Positions 10,949 to 22,544 of a stretch of 64,000 nt of DNA are shown one piece after another. The notes under the pieces are model-generated. The model saw only the letters and a program-made list of their open reading frames with translations. It did not search any database and was not told the DNA's origin. The position numbers and the translations under genes were made by a program. Origin of the DNA: Rostrohypoxylon terebratum (taxonomy: Eukaryota > Ascomycota > Sordariomycetes > Xylariales > Hypoxylaceae); assembly GCA_022497145.1 (NCBI GenBank), contig MU385920.1:1-64000 (forward strand), written 5' to 3'. Numbering within the stretch: position 1 is the first letter of the stretch; every line of letters starts with the position of its first letter.

Positions 10949-13294
10949 ATGTCCGATCGTGATGGACAGGCCCCCTATAGTGGGCCCGGTTCTACTCCGA
11001 GAGGCCGCGCTCGTCTGCCATCTAGCAGACGACGGGACAAGCCACAATTATCTTGCAACCTCTGCAGGAAACGAAAGTACGTGTGATACATACATCCCTT
11101 CAATTCCATGAATATTCTAATTAGCCCGCAGATTAAAATGTGACCGAGGACATCCTTGTGTTACATGTGCAAGACGAGGTCTAGGATCGTCTTGCACTTA
11201 TGCTCTCAATGTACCCCCTATCAATGAACCAAGCCAGCCGGCTAAGGCCCCCCTGAGTGTCCAGGACAGGATACAGCAGCTGGAGAACCTCGTGGTTGAT
11301 TTGATGAAGACGTCGGGGATAAAAACTATTCCCGATACGCCGGTCTCTATGTCCCCACCTGATTCGGTCATCGCTTCTACTCCAGCTCAACAGATAGCCC
11401 ACGATTCATCTCCCGTATCGGACTGTGGGAGTATGAGACTGGGCGGAAAGAGCGTAAGCTATGTCAGCGGCGATCATTGGGCGGCGATTCTTGAAGGGAT
11501 CGGTGAGCTCAAGGATCATCTCGAGGAGGAAGAGTTGCAAAATATCCACCAAGCCGATGAAACCCCTGAAGTCGATATATCTGGGCCTCAGTTGCTATAC
11601 GGTTGCCCCAAGCATTTGACCAAAGAGGAACTCTTAGCTTCCATACCTCCGAGACCGGTTACAGACCGACTAGTTTCGTATTACTTTAACTCTTTCGAGA
11701 TGTCTCCTTGTTGGTGTAATCGCAAAGTCATATTCTAGATATAAGCTAACTTCCAAAATAGCTGCCATTCATTCGCATCAATTCCTTAAAGAGGTACATG
11801 GCTCCTTACGACCTAACATGAACTCCATGTCTATGCTGTGTACTAATAATTCTATTATAGTACGAGAAATTCTGGGAGTCTCCATCCACCACCCCCGTCA
11901 TCTGGCTAGGTCTTCTATTTGCCATCATGTCCCTCTCTGCCCAGTTCCAAATGTTCAAGATAGACCACGGAGACCGCTTTTTCCTTGCCGCGCCCCCCCA
12001 GACCGACCTAGGGGCCATGATGGAATTGTTTAGGCAGAATATCGTACAATGCCTTATCCTAGGTAGATATACGAGAGGAGGCCCATACGTCGTGGAAACC
12101 ATGATTCTCTATTTCGCTAGAGAATACATCATCTGCAAGGATGCAGATATCGGTGTGTGGTTACTTTTAAGCACCATCGTACAAATCGCCATGCACATGG
12201 GCTACCACCGGGAGCCGAAGCACTTCAAAGGAATGTCGGCTTTTGCGGGAGAGATGCGGAGGCGTGTCTGGATAACCCTTGTTGATCTCGACCTCGCGAT
12301 TTCCTCTCAGATGGGTCTTCCTAGAATGATTGAAGAAAGACACTCCGATGTGGAGATGCCTCGTAACCTTCACGATAGCGACTTCGATGTTGACACGGTG
12401 GAGCTGCCTCCCTCGAGGCCCGACACAGAGCTGACGTTGATACTTTATCGCCTTAACAAGGACCGCATGATGAAGTGTTTGGGTTTGGTGTGGGATCTTG
12501 TTGTCGATATCAGGCCACACACGTATGTGGAAGCCATGGAAAACGACGCCAAACTTGAGGAAGCGCATTCTTTGATCCCCGATTGTTTGAGGTGGCGATC
12601 TATGGCCCAGTGCGTTGGAGACGCACCGAGCATGATCATGCAAAAGCTCTTCTTACGAATTATCTACTATCGAGCCAAGATAGTTCTTCATCGCAAGTTT
12701 AGCCTCGCCAAGATACCGCATGAATACCCATATTCCAGAGAAGCCATTTTAGACGCGGCTTTCAATCTCCTCGACTACCAACGTATACTCGACGAAGAGA
12801 CGCAACCATTTTGTCGGTTATACGAGGAGCGTTGGAGGGTTTCATCTATTGTATCTCACGACTTCCTCCTCGCTACTAGCATCCTTTGCCTTTACCTACA
12901 GAACACTCCCGGGAAGGTCCAACAAGCAGCCGAATCTGCGCTCACCGAAAAGATTTTGAAATGCCTCGAAACATCGTATGACATTTGGCTTCGGCGCAGT
13001 AGCGTTTCAAAGGAAGCGCAAAAAGCCGCCAAAGCTCTGAGCATCGTTATTCGAAATCGCCGGGGCTCCAACAACACCCCCAATGCTGAACCTGCCATAC
13101 CGGAGGACTGGATGTGTTGGCTAGAAGGGTCCTCTAGCTCCTCGTCTTTACTGCAGTCCTGGGCGGACATTGATGTACAAATATCCGACTGTAAGCAGAA
13201 AGATATATTACAGCTACTAAGTAGGATTCTCGAACTGACAATGGTAGCAGCTGTGAACACTTTGGGTGCGACTCAATGGCTTTTCGGTCTGTGA
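10949..13294 (+). CDS. Zn2Cys6 transcription factor with fungal-specific domain
   Basis: Exons 10949-11076, 11132-11709, 11762-11793 and 11861-13294 join in frame to 723 residues. A binuclear zinc cluster lies at residues 36-64 (CX2CX6CX5CX2CX8C, core CNLCRKRKLKCD); the first intron splits it at a conserved place. A leucine-spaced segment (VQDRIQQLENLVVDLM) after the cluster suggests a short coiled-coil for dimerisation. The middle contains the fungal-specific transcription factor region (YEKFWESPSTTPVIWLGLLF, then RRRVWITLVDLDLAISSQMG, typical of the family). It is a nuclear DNA-binding regulator of unknown targets. The next gene is convergent, so a cluster role is not suggested by context. 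Confidence 0.9.
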
Positions 13295-13297
13295 ATT

Positions 13298-13328
13298 ACC
13301 TAGGTCCTAGGTCCTAGGTCCTAGGTAG
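13298..13328. repeat. CCTAGGT tandem microrepeat
   Basis: Four 7-bp units of CCTAGGT in a row, starting four bases after the stop codon of the Zn2Cys6 gene. Confidence 0.9.
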
Positions 13329-13711
13329 CACACGTGAGAAATTCCCGGGGTCGAATAAGGTCCTTGGGGGCCCTAAGAGTTCTCTCATAACGCCTCCAGG
13401 GCTAGAGAAGTGCGCTGAGTGCCTTCTGAAGAGTTCCGGAGTTTTACTTTTAGAGCCTGGGATGTAGGGGACAACGGGAGTTTATGCAGTGGATTACAGT
13501 GTGCTTGGTGGCTAAAACGCCCTGAGTAGAGCCCCCAGGGCCTAGAGTAGGGGGCGTTGGGCTAAATACGGGACTCTGGGGTGATATATTTTTGGTTTAA
13601 ATGGAACGAACGAAACGTCAAATAGAAGATGAATGTATCAAGAAAATACATAGATAAATACATATACGATTTGGTCATTTCAATATTTATGCTCGATGCT
13701 CGATGGCTACT

Positions 13712-13727
13712 TAGGACCTAGGATCTA
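13712..13727 (+). repeat. Direct repeat copy 1 (left of WW-membrane gene)
   Basis: TAGGACCTAGGATCTA here is identical in sequence and orientation to 16443-16458. Confidence 0.85.
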
Positions 13728-13743
13728 GGTATGATTCCATGAA

Positions 13744-16298
13744 TCACAACTCATCGCCGCCCTCAGCCGTCCCATTCCCCACGCCAAAAACGAGACAAAT
13801 AGCCGGGCTCATGAATCGCGTAAAATTGCTGTGCCCAAACACCGTAAACGCCGCCCGCGGCACCTGGCTCAAACCGCCCTTCCTCGCCGCTACCGCAAAC
13901 GCGTGCGGGATCGACGTGATGTTATATTGATAAGCCAATTGCATGAGCTGCTCGTGTTTATCATTGAACTCGCCCAGATCAGCCCAGTTGTTAAACACGT
14001 CCGTGATCCACGATATATCAAGCCAATGGGCTCCTCCCGTTATACGTTGGTAGAGTATGAGGGGCCAGATGAAGAACACGGCTCCGGCAGCGATGGCAAG
14101 CTTAATGACGTGTAGGGTGGAGCGCGGGGTGAAGTCGAAAGTCCCGCCGACGGTGAGGCGGCTGCAGGGTGGCTCTACGCCTGAGACCCACCCGAGGATC
14201 GGTTTCACGGCGTGGGAGACGACGAGCTCGTTTATCATGAACGGGGTGAGCACTTCGATGGAATATCCGTATGTGAGGGCCACGAATATCCCCGTGTGAA
14301 TGAACGTGTAGACCAAAAACATCAGTATAAACAGTGCCTTCTCAGTCTGGAGTGAGGGATACTCCGGATACCGCCGCGCGGCACGCGTGTAATACTGCTG
14401 GATTCTAGACTCTAACGATACACCTAGCCTTGGTCCAAGAAGATTTTGGAATACAGTCCAGGCGCACTCGTATGACGCGAAGAAAGCAACGATTGCGAAC
14501 CACGGGAGCACCCAGCTCTCCATGTTGTTGAGTTCTTTTGACACATTATCAATCGGAAAAAGCGCGATCAGAACTCCCAAGATGATGTTTAGGAGGTTTG
14601 GGATGTGAATGAACCACGAAAAATGAAGAACCATTCGTGTACTGATGGCGGAGAGGTTGCTGTCGCAGAGCACGTCCAGGAAGTTCAGCGTGTAAGCTTG
14701 GCAGTTTGTGTCGAAGGTCCGGTAAGCAGGCCAGGTCTTAATTAATCTAGTAGCTATGGGAGGGGGCGTTGTGTTAGTAGATCTTTAGTCGGCGAGGAAA
14801 GATTGATATACAAACCTGCTTCGTCCATCTCATTTTCCAACATATCTGTCTTGCCTATGAGAACGGTGTTGTACGCGGACTTATAATATTCATATTCTGC
14901 TTCGGTCAGATGTCTCTTGACGCATTGGCATATATCTCCCAGCCACTCGGCTGCTAACCAGGAACCATTAGTATCATTACGATTGAACATTTTATTGTCC
15001 AGATTTTTTAATCATTCACATACATGTTTGTTGTTGAAGTGTTTCGGCAACGATATGGATTGGTGGTGAGGAGTTCTCTGCGAAGTCAAGGGGTGGCGCT
15101 TCTACTGGGGAAGATGGTGCGAAATCAATGGCTGGGAACTCAGTTCTCAACGCCGTGAGATTCGGATAATTCAGAAGTGGTACGCCTTCGTCGTATGCTT
15201 CGTCGATTACGCCGTCATGATTTATAACTAGATCCTCCTCTAATTCATTCTGAATTTCACCTATTTGGGGAGCTTTTCGGACTCTGGTAAGCTCGTACAT
15301 GTAAGGACCAACCTACCGAGTTAGCTGAGTATAAAGCGAAGAGAGGCGAGTTGGCTCACCAAAACTTTCCAATGCGACCAAGCCGCTTGGTCTCTGCCGA
15401 GTGCCACGAGCGTGTTAATTCCAGACATACCAGTACCCGCTATCGTTAACGTCTCACACAAATTGATGAATGGTTCTATAAAAATGTGCAACAATCTAGT
15501 GAAGGGATACGTCAAGATCGACATGAAGAATAGGCTGGCCCAGAGTCGCCAAAATAAGGGAAGACTTAGAAGGAAGATAGTTACTAGGTAACACAGGTAA
15601 TAAACACAGAGTCCGATTCCTAGTATTGCAAATAGAATGATACTGGATTCGTAGCGTTCGCAAAACCGACTGACCACTTCAGGGACATTAAATACCTTCA
15701 GAAGGGTATCGCAGACGGTTTTAATTGCTCGGTATACAGGTCTTAGTCCTCGTATTGGTGAGTGAACTAGATATACCTCTAAGGGGTACTGGAAAGCTCC
15801 CCGTGGCTCTGCCGTTGGTTCGTCGACTTGGACAAGGCCAACCCGCTCAGAAACCCGGAAGTCAAGCGGCAACGGCGGTTGAGTATCCGGATCAAAGGGG
15901 CGCAGACGGCCTGCTACCGTCGGAAAGGGAGCGTAGTCATCTCCGGTCGTGGGTCTCTTCCAGGTCTTGATCCGGCGATCCCGATGTACGTAGGAGACAC
16001 TAGCAAGGCCGGGCCATTCACGAATTACCCATCCGGAGGGTAGATCCGACTCTAGTATTTCTCGACGAGTGTCGGCTGGAAGTTCCCATAGGGCTTGATG
16101 ATCAATGGTACCATTTTCATTCCGTTCTCCGTTAGTAGTATCCCGCTTGGTGTGCTGATTCAGGTTCTGTGTAACTCCAACCTGGGCATCGGTTGAGAGG
16201 GCATCGAGGAAGTCCGGGTCAAACCCATTCTCCAGCTGGGTTTGAGACGCGTCGCCTATTGTCGCATCTATTGCAGATCCATTTCCCTGATAAGCCAT
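13744..16298 (-). CDS. Multi-pass membrane protein with N-terminal WW domain
   Basis: Coding-order exons 16298-15360, 15312-15024, 14953-14816 and 14753-13744 join in frame to 791 residues. Starting at the first in-frame ATG (16298) is preferred; the frame is open further upstream but without an ATG. Residues about 86-116 look like a WW domain: LPSGW at its start (W90), YVHRD in the middle and TWKRP at its end (W113, P116). WW domains bind proline-rich peptides. After it come membrane segments near SIILFAILGIGLCVYYLCYL and LFFMSILTYPF, and in the last exon about four more (for example NLLNIILGVLIALF and VIKLAIAAGAVFFIWPLILY). I do not recognise the membrane family and assign no transport function. 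A direct 16-nt repeat flanks the gene. Confidence 0.8.
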
Positions 16299-16865
16299 TG
16301 AAGCGGAAATTGCGAGCCATGACAAAGGAAAGAAGAAATGTTTCGGGCTGGGAAATCATTTTGAGAAGCCTCGTCATGCCAATGTTCAGCTTCATGGGCC
16401 CGATCCCGATTATTTTTGGCTTCAGCTGACGCCATCAAATCCTAGGACCTAGGATCTACGATGTGGTTTACCTAATCATACCGATACTTATAGTGCAAAG
16501 AACTCGTTATGAGCAACTTTGAATTCACTTATCGAAAGCTCCTTTAAATACATAATTCGGAAAAGGTTTTTTTTTCTTTTCTTTTCTTCTACCTCAACCT
16601 CCAGGGCTGTGATCAAACATAATGGCAGTACGCTAAAGCCCACGGCTAGGTCACAGATGGCCGGGAAATCGGAAACTACAACAGTGTCTCACTCTACGTC
16701 GTTGCCCGTTGCACTTAAATGATGTCAGGGGACGATCTTGATAACACCTATCATGTAAATAGGTATTGAAAGGTTGAGAGATAGAGAGTATGACATCCAT
16801 AGTACCAAAAAATCCGCCGAACTAACGTGTGCCTTTGGCAGAGTACACCTATATTCTGTGCGAGT
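16299..16865. other. Intergenic
   Basis: Contains the second copy of the 16-nt direct repeat and a T-rich tract at about 16567-16585. No gene. Confidence 0.6.
16443..16458 (+). repeat. Direct repeat copy 2 (right of WW-membrane gene)
   Basis: Identical to 13712-13727 in the same orientation, 2731 bp away. It lies about 145 bp upstream of the gene's ATG. Confidence 0.85.
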
Positions 16866-18439
16866 TCACAAATTTGCCCAGAGGTATTTCATACCTTCCC
16901 AAATCTCGATAGTGCTCGGAAGGATTTGGTCGGCAGGAAGCACGAACCCATAAGGGGTAGATCTGAGTTCTATTCCCCATCCAAACTCAGCTCCAGCTGC
17001 GTCTGTCATGTAGTCTCTGCCATTCCCGCTAGACTGATATAGGACTAGACAGCCTGATCCATACTCAAATGTTGTGTTGTCTATGATATGAAAACATGTC
17101 AGCGATGGCTCGCAAGGGGGTATGCTTAGTCATCCAAAATATTAGATGAGCATATGTAGGTAATCGAGTCGGGCTCTCTGTCCCTGACGGTGAAGAATAG
17201 GGAAAGTTTGGCATACATGGTTGTGCGATTCTGGCAGCTGTCTCGCCAGCCAGAGTCACTTGTTGGTCATAATTTGGTGGGAAAGTATTGCAGCTGTAGC
17301 CATACGAGAGTAAAATAGTCTGGGCGTAGCTGTGCCAGTCGATATACAACTTGATGCCTTTATCGCCGGCCAGGATCTGCGCGTAAGCCATCAGCGCAGC
17401 CGTTTCCGGCGCATCGCCGGGTTGATAACCACTAAAAGTCTCCGAGCCGGGACTGGAGGAAGAACCACCACCCCCGAACCCGACGGACCAGTTACGGTTG
17501 ATGTCTGTGCCAATAGCCGTGGTATTATCTCGGGTTTGGCGATTTTTTCTCCACAGACGATTGGTTGTTTGGGAATACACGAAGCCTGGAGGACAACAAT
17601 TTTAGTTCGAATCATTCTCCATACGAATTTTCAGGGGAAGCATGTACTTACCATCAGGATTTACGACAGGCAGAACATAGAAATCATAATTATCTAGGGC
17701 TGTCTGTACCATTGTGTCGTTATTGTACCCAGTAACGATTTGGTAAAGCAGATACTCGACAACCTAACAGTGATTCTGGTGAGCACATGAGAAGACCCAC
17801 CAGTAACATGGACAATTGCATGGAAAATACCTTTGAGGTGATCCATTCCCGGGCGTGAACGTTTCCATTGAAGAATATTGCCGGTTTAGAATTCTTACCG
17901 CTACTTCCCCAGAGATGAATACCTTGAATCTGTCTCCCTTCGAATGAGGGCCCTACTTGAATCAGTTCCGAGTGATCAGGGAACGCTGCCTGAAGATCGC
18001 TCCAGTATTGGATATGGTCTTCATATGCATGATAAGAATCAAACCAGGACAATGACGGGACGCCATTCTCATCAAGGTCTAAGATTTGGTCAGTGAGAGT
18101 TTTTGTATTATTTAGCAACGACTACAAACCTGGGTAGCTTGCTAGCGGACCTTCAGCTGCGATATCAGCTCCGAGATCGTCACTCAACACGGTAGAAGTG
18201 AAGTTGAGTGTATCGAAGGCCTCAATGTGTTCTGGTGCAATCGCAATATCGACTGTCGCATCGTTATGGTTGAGTTCAATGACTGAGAGACCTTCAAGCA
18301 CGGAATTGAGTTCATTAAGACGGTCTTTTGTATCCACCTTATAGACCTTGAACCCGCCGAATGAGACCTTTCCATCACGACTGACTTGGGTCAAAGCGTT
18401 GGAAACGCTAACTAACCAAACGATACTCGGGAACTTCAT
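16866..18439 (-). CDS. Secreted metallocarboxypeptidase, M14A (carboxypeptidase A type)
   Basis: Coding-order exons 18439-18130, 18078-17831, 17763-17652, 17585-17217 and 17080-16866 join in frame to 417 residues. A signal peptide (MKFPSIVWLVSVSNA) is followed by an M14 propeptide (to about residue 100) and the catalytic domain. Zinc ligands are H178 and E181 in NVHAREWIT and H308 in YIDWHSY. The substrate-binding pair is N253-R254 in DINRNW, and the general base is E384 in IELRSTPYGF. Such enzymes remove C-terminal hydrophobic residues from peptides outside the cell after propeptide cleavage. All catalytic residues are present, so it should be active. The last intron (136 bp) hides the conserved end of the protein from simple ORF reading. 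Confidence 0.93.
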
Positions 18440-19027
18440 GACTTCTATGATAGATCCAATACATCATGGCCATTTACAAATGGGGGGAATATGAACAGGT
18501 TTTATCATGAATTCAAGTGGCGAGCATCATGTAGAAGCACTGTTGGGGAGAGTGATGCATTGCAACGCAACCTTGGAGATACCAGCAACCTCCTTCCTAA
18601 ACTTGCCATCCATTGTGCTTGGCAGGATGGTGTGAGTATGGTGTAAAATATCGACAGCTCTTATAGTAAGAGAGATCCGAAAGGAATTACTATGTTAACG
18701 TATTGTCGTGTCTAACGAATATGGAATATGGATGGGTTGTCTGTGTAGAATCACTTACATAGTGAATAGAGGTTCGCTTGTAGAGGCGAAATTAGTGAGT
18801 ATTAAAGGCCTAACCCTTCGGCATAGCGCCGAAAGGCCCCTTAACTAGCGACGCCTGGAACGCCTAGGTGGGGCGCTGTCCGCACAATGTTCAAAGAGCG
18901 AGGATAAAATAAAACATACCTGCTCAAACGCGCAGGTGTCAGGTGTAAAATCAAGTCATATATTGCTAAATATGTCGCAGAAATGTATCGATCATACTAG
19001 GTAGGTATTATGCTAACTGACTCTTCT
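18440..19027. other. Intergenic
   Basis: Promoter side of the carboxypeptidase and 3' side of the next minus-strand gene. A GC-rich imperfect hairpin (CCTTCGGC with GCCGAAAGG) lies near 18815-18836. No gene. Confidence 0.5.
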
Positions 19028-20533
19028 TCAATCATCACACTTATTAGGATCGGTGCGACGGCCTCTTGGACTCTTCGTGGTTTCTGTGACTGGCGTGACA
19101 TCTCTTAAGCGCGCTCGACGTCGATGTATTACAGCATCCGCGAACGGATTGTTTTCGTATCCTCTCAGACCCTCCAAGGACCTGACTTTCTTTCTCACTT
19201 CTTCTAGCGAGTAAGGTCCCACCATGCCGTCGTGATCTTTATGTCCGCGTGTATTGTTTGCCATCGCGCCAAGAGCAGTCCAGCTGAGACGCGTTCGACG
19301 GGTCCTAAGTCGTTCATTCGTCACACTTTGTGCCAGAGCAGCAAGTTCTCTCATTTCGCTCAACTCCCGATCGACCTTACATGTTTGGCCAAGAACACCA
19401 GCATGAGGATCTCCGTCAGGGACAAGAGCGTCAAGATAGTGGTCAAAAGTATAGTTGCAGTTTCGAGGCAATAGGTAAGATCTCGTCGGCATCTGGGAAT
19501 TTCTGTGGATCGTGTATAAGCTTCCTACAAATCGGCCTTCCAATCTTTGGCGAATTCCTAGAAGTACCCCGACTTGCGCAAAAGGATCATCTGTAAATGT
19601 AAAATGGGTAACCGAAGGAAATATTGGGCCAGGACATTCTTCGCTTTGTTGATATGCGCGACCGAGGGGCAATGTCGTCTCAATTGATGTGGCGCCAAAA
19701 GTAAACACTTGAAGTTTGCCGAGTTCAGTCCCGGGAGGAAAGTCGGAACATAGACGAGCAAGTAGCCACGAAACGTCGAGAGCTCCTGTATGATGTGCGA
19801 TTATGCGCACGCCGCTTGTTTCTGGCTTTAAAAGACTGGTTCGTATAGCTTGGTATAAAGCTGCTGAAGTACTGGTGGGAATATAGACGCTCCGTCGAAT
19901 AAGTGCGAGTACTACATCAAAAATAAAGCCATACCTACGGGGGAGGAAAATATGCATATCGTAACCGAATATTTTTGTCAGTTTTGAGGGAAGCCCTTGG
20001 CGCATACGTTCGTGATCCATCAGGCCGCCTACGACGAACCAATCTAAGCTGTCTTCCTCATCACCCGACACACTGTCTTCATGTCGATCTGCAGCATATT
20101 TGAAAGACGTTGGTCGATTATTCGCAGCGCGAAGGAGGATCCAAACCAAAGCGGTTTGCAAACACAACCAGGGCAAGAGGATGAGACCCGGCACCACCGG
20201 CCAGAGCAGACAGACCGAAAGGAGGAGCTGTAGTTGGAGAAACGATAATAAAAAATACAATGTCGCCTCACGTACTTCAGCCCAACTCGGTTTTCGCCCA
20301 CGATTGATGATTGAGGCGACGAGAGCGGAAATGACGCCCGGGACGGCGGCTGCCACGTAGGGAATGTCGGTTTTGAGCAGCGATACAGCTGTCTGCTGAT
20401 GGCTCAGTGGCGTGGTGCCTGAAGCTTCATCTTTCAGCGCTAGAGCAAAGCTCACTGAAAAGTCATTTGCGCGGGCGGGTCGCGTTTTATCTTGCTCGCG
20501 GAAGCGGTGCAGAATAGTGAGCGATTTCGCCAT
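19028..20533 (-). CDS. Membrane-anchored alpha/beta-hydrolase-like protein lacking the usual serine
   Basis: A single exon of 501 residues from a true ATG. Three hydrophobic segments lie at about 55-77, 92-112 and 113-135, followed by a soluble domain. The layout IIAHHTGALDVSWLLARL (about 244-261), then LGKLQVFTFGA and a DDPFAQVGVLLG segment, resembles a family of fungal lipase-like proteins in which I recall a HSQGG nucleophile elbow followed by a VYTFGCAANHF-type strand. Here the elbow reads HHTGA, with Thr249 where the catalytic Ser would be. The protein may therefore be a non-catalytic relative, or may use another residue. The C-terminus is basic (RRRARLRD). The family assignment is inference from motif order; the missing serine is seen directly. 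Confidence 0.65.
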   Translation of the reverse strand: MAKSLTILHRFREQDKTRPARANDFSVSFALALKDEASGTTPLSHQQTAVSLLKTDIPYVAAAVPGVISALVASIINRGRKPSWAEVREATLYFLLSFLQLQLLLSVCLLWPVVPGLILLPWLCLQTALVWILLRAANNRPTSFKYAADRHEDSVSGDEEDSLDWFVVGGLMDHERMRQGLPSKLTKIFGYDMHIFLPRRYGFIFDVVLALIRRSVYIPTSTSAALYQAIRTSLLKPETSGVRIIAHHTGALDVSWLLARLCSDFPPGTELGKLQVFTFGATSIETTLPLGRAYQQSEECPGPIFPSVTHFTFTDDPFAQVGVLLGIRQRLEGRFVGSLYTIHRNSQMPTRSYLLPRNCNYTFDHYLDALVPDGDPHAGVLGQTCKVDRELSEMRELAALAQSVTNERLRTRRTRLSWTALGAMANNTRGHKDHDGMVGPYSLEEVRKKVRSLEGLRGYENNPFADAVIHRRRARLRDVTPVTETTKSPRGRRTDPNKCDD

Positions 20534-22544
20534 AACATCGTGTCGCGTAAATTTGGCGGATTTTGAGAAACTCTGAAAACCAGATGCGGATCATCAAGAC
20601 CCGTGGAGGTGAATGAAATAGAAGTCATTCTTAATGTTTTCCCTCAATGGTATTTGGCGAGGATCCAAATCGCGCGGGCGCACATTCCAGAGTGCAGGAC
20701 TTGTGTAGCGCTTTGTGCTTCCGACCATTCTACGCTGACGCGCTCGTAATACACTATCAATCATAGTGCCTTTTACCATACCATGTTCCTAGTCAGCGCC
20801 TGGCATTTTTCAGCCCAGCTGAGGCCGTGAGGAGGACTCGCTGTAGCACGAATATTTTCAGATGCCACCTTTGAGCTGGAAGCACGTGCTCATGAGATGC
20901 GAAGCTGAATATCCGGAGAGACCAATGTTTCTAGAGTATTCGACTGAACTTTCAATATTCAATCGGGAAAACCTTGATTGTGAAACGTGGCCAGTTGGGA
21001 TGATAGAAATCTAGATTCTAGATGTTGATGGTGGAAAACGCATCGCGAGGTTGATCGCGATGTTGATTCTAGATGAAATTTCATTCTGCCCAAGACAAAG
21101 ATGTAACCCCAAATAATTTAAAGATAGAAATAGAGAAATTCTTTCCCATTCTACCATCTTTCTCTACCCTACCTCACTCACTCGGACTTCATTCGGAGTC
21201 GTGTTCCGTTTGCCTGGATGGTCTTGGACTCGTTGATCTCGTCCCCGGGTTTTCAGAACATGACGTTCCAACGTGGGCTCGTGGATCTCGAGGATGTATG
21301 GGCGTCTGAGGAAGACGGATAACATCGGGCCTTCAATGGTAAAGATCGTCCATCTTGACAGCTTCTAGAATCATAACGGCAGAAGGGGAGAAGATGAAAG
21401 AAAGGTATTTAGATTAATGTCTGGCTACTTTCAGCATGTTTAGAGTTGAAAAGTCGAAGCGGAGACACTTGGCGCGAGATGGGACTTTAGCCTCTACGGC
21501 TGAAGTAATTCTGGGGAGAAGTTGGGAGAAATTGGGGGGAGCTTAGGGGGGTGGACCAGGGTATATCGTCCTCCAGGGCTACCCTTCAGCGAGACAAAGG
21601 ACCCTATTGGGTGACTTCGGGTCAGGTAGGTGCTAAATTTAGCACTATAGCGTGTACCTGGTTTATTCGCCCAGGGGTCCCCGCACAGCCCGCAGTGGAC
21701 AGTGTTTAGGGCGAGTACTCAGCGATTGTTTCACTGACATGTTGCGATACCTTCGAAAATGTGCGAAACATATGATCGAGGCTGGCATGTGAGCGTATAT
21801 TTACTCATACCAACTTCAGTCTCAAAGTATCCTTTTTTCCATGTCCATCTATCCTGGTACAAACTCATCTATTTTACCTGCATATGTCACTTCATACGTA
21901 CATACTTACATCTTTTGATCAAATGGTGCCCGTGTGTGGTGCGAGATGTGTCATGATTCTTCTTGTATACCTAGTAGGTAGGTAATCATGATACCATCAT
22001 ACGTACCTACATTGCCCTCTATTTCGAAGTCGATTTATGAGATAGGATATCACATTGTGACAACCGCGGAAAGTGGGAAGATGACACCTATGCGATTGCC
22101 CCCAGTATCTTCTGTCATACAAAATTCTCTTGCCTTGTTGCCTTGGGAAACATCAACACATCATAAACGTGCACAAGTAATTAAAACTCAATCCGAGGAT
22201 GTGACCACTTCCTTCCATGTGTAGATCATCCCCATCTAGCAAGATTTACAGCTGAAATCGCTAAGTGTATCTAATTAACCTTTTTTTTCTTGGCTCTTTT
22301 GATTTCCGTGGTTCTCTCCTTCCTTCCTTCCTCCTTCATAGACGTCAGACGGAACATAAATTGGCCCCTTTTCCTCTAGTCGGATCCAAAGTTCTGTCTC
22401 TCGTCATCATCAGCACACTCTCAAGTCCAAAGCCAACAACAACAACAACAATCAAACAACCCTATAAGATCATCCTTCATATCCCTGCCATACCTATAAC
22501 CCTCATTTCAAAGAACCCATCAATACCGCCAAAAGCAATTCACC
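20534..22544. other. Long intergenic region, no supported gene
   Basis: Two kilobases separate divergent genes. Open frames up to 116 codons exist, but none shows a start with protein-like composition or splice continuity. A pyrimidine-rich stretch (CTTCCTTCCTTCC, about 22318-22330) and an AAC triplet run (about 22437-22451) lie in the leader of the secreted-protein gene. Confidence 0.5.

Larger units (their letters stand above)
13295..13743. other. Intergenic with CTAG-type microrepeats
   Basis: The stretch 13298-13328 is a run of CCTAGGT units directly after the regulator's stop codon. A 16-nt sequence at 13712-13727 recurs at 16443-16458 on the other side of the next gene. No ORF. Confidence 0.7.

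Noticed and set aside
12167..12643. 158-codon minus ORF within the first Zn2Cys6 gene
   Set aside because: Antisense shadow; the plus frame continues the fungal-specific transcription factor domain.
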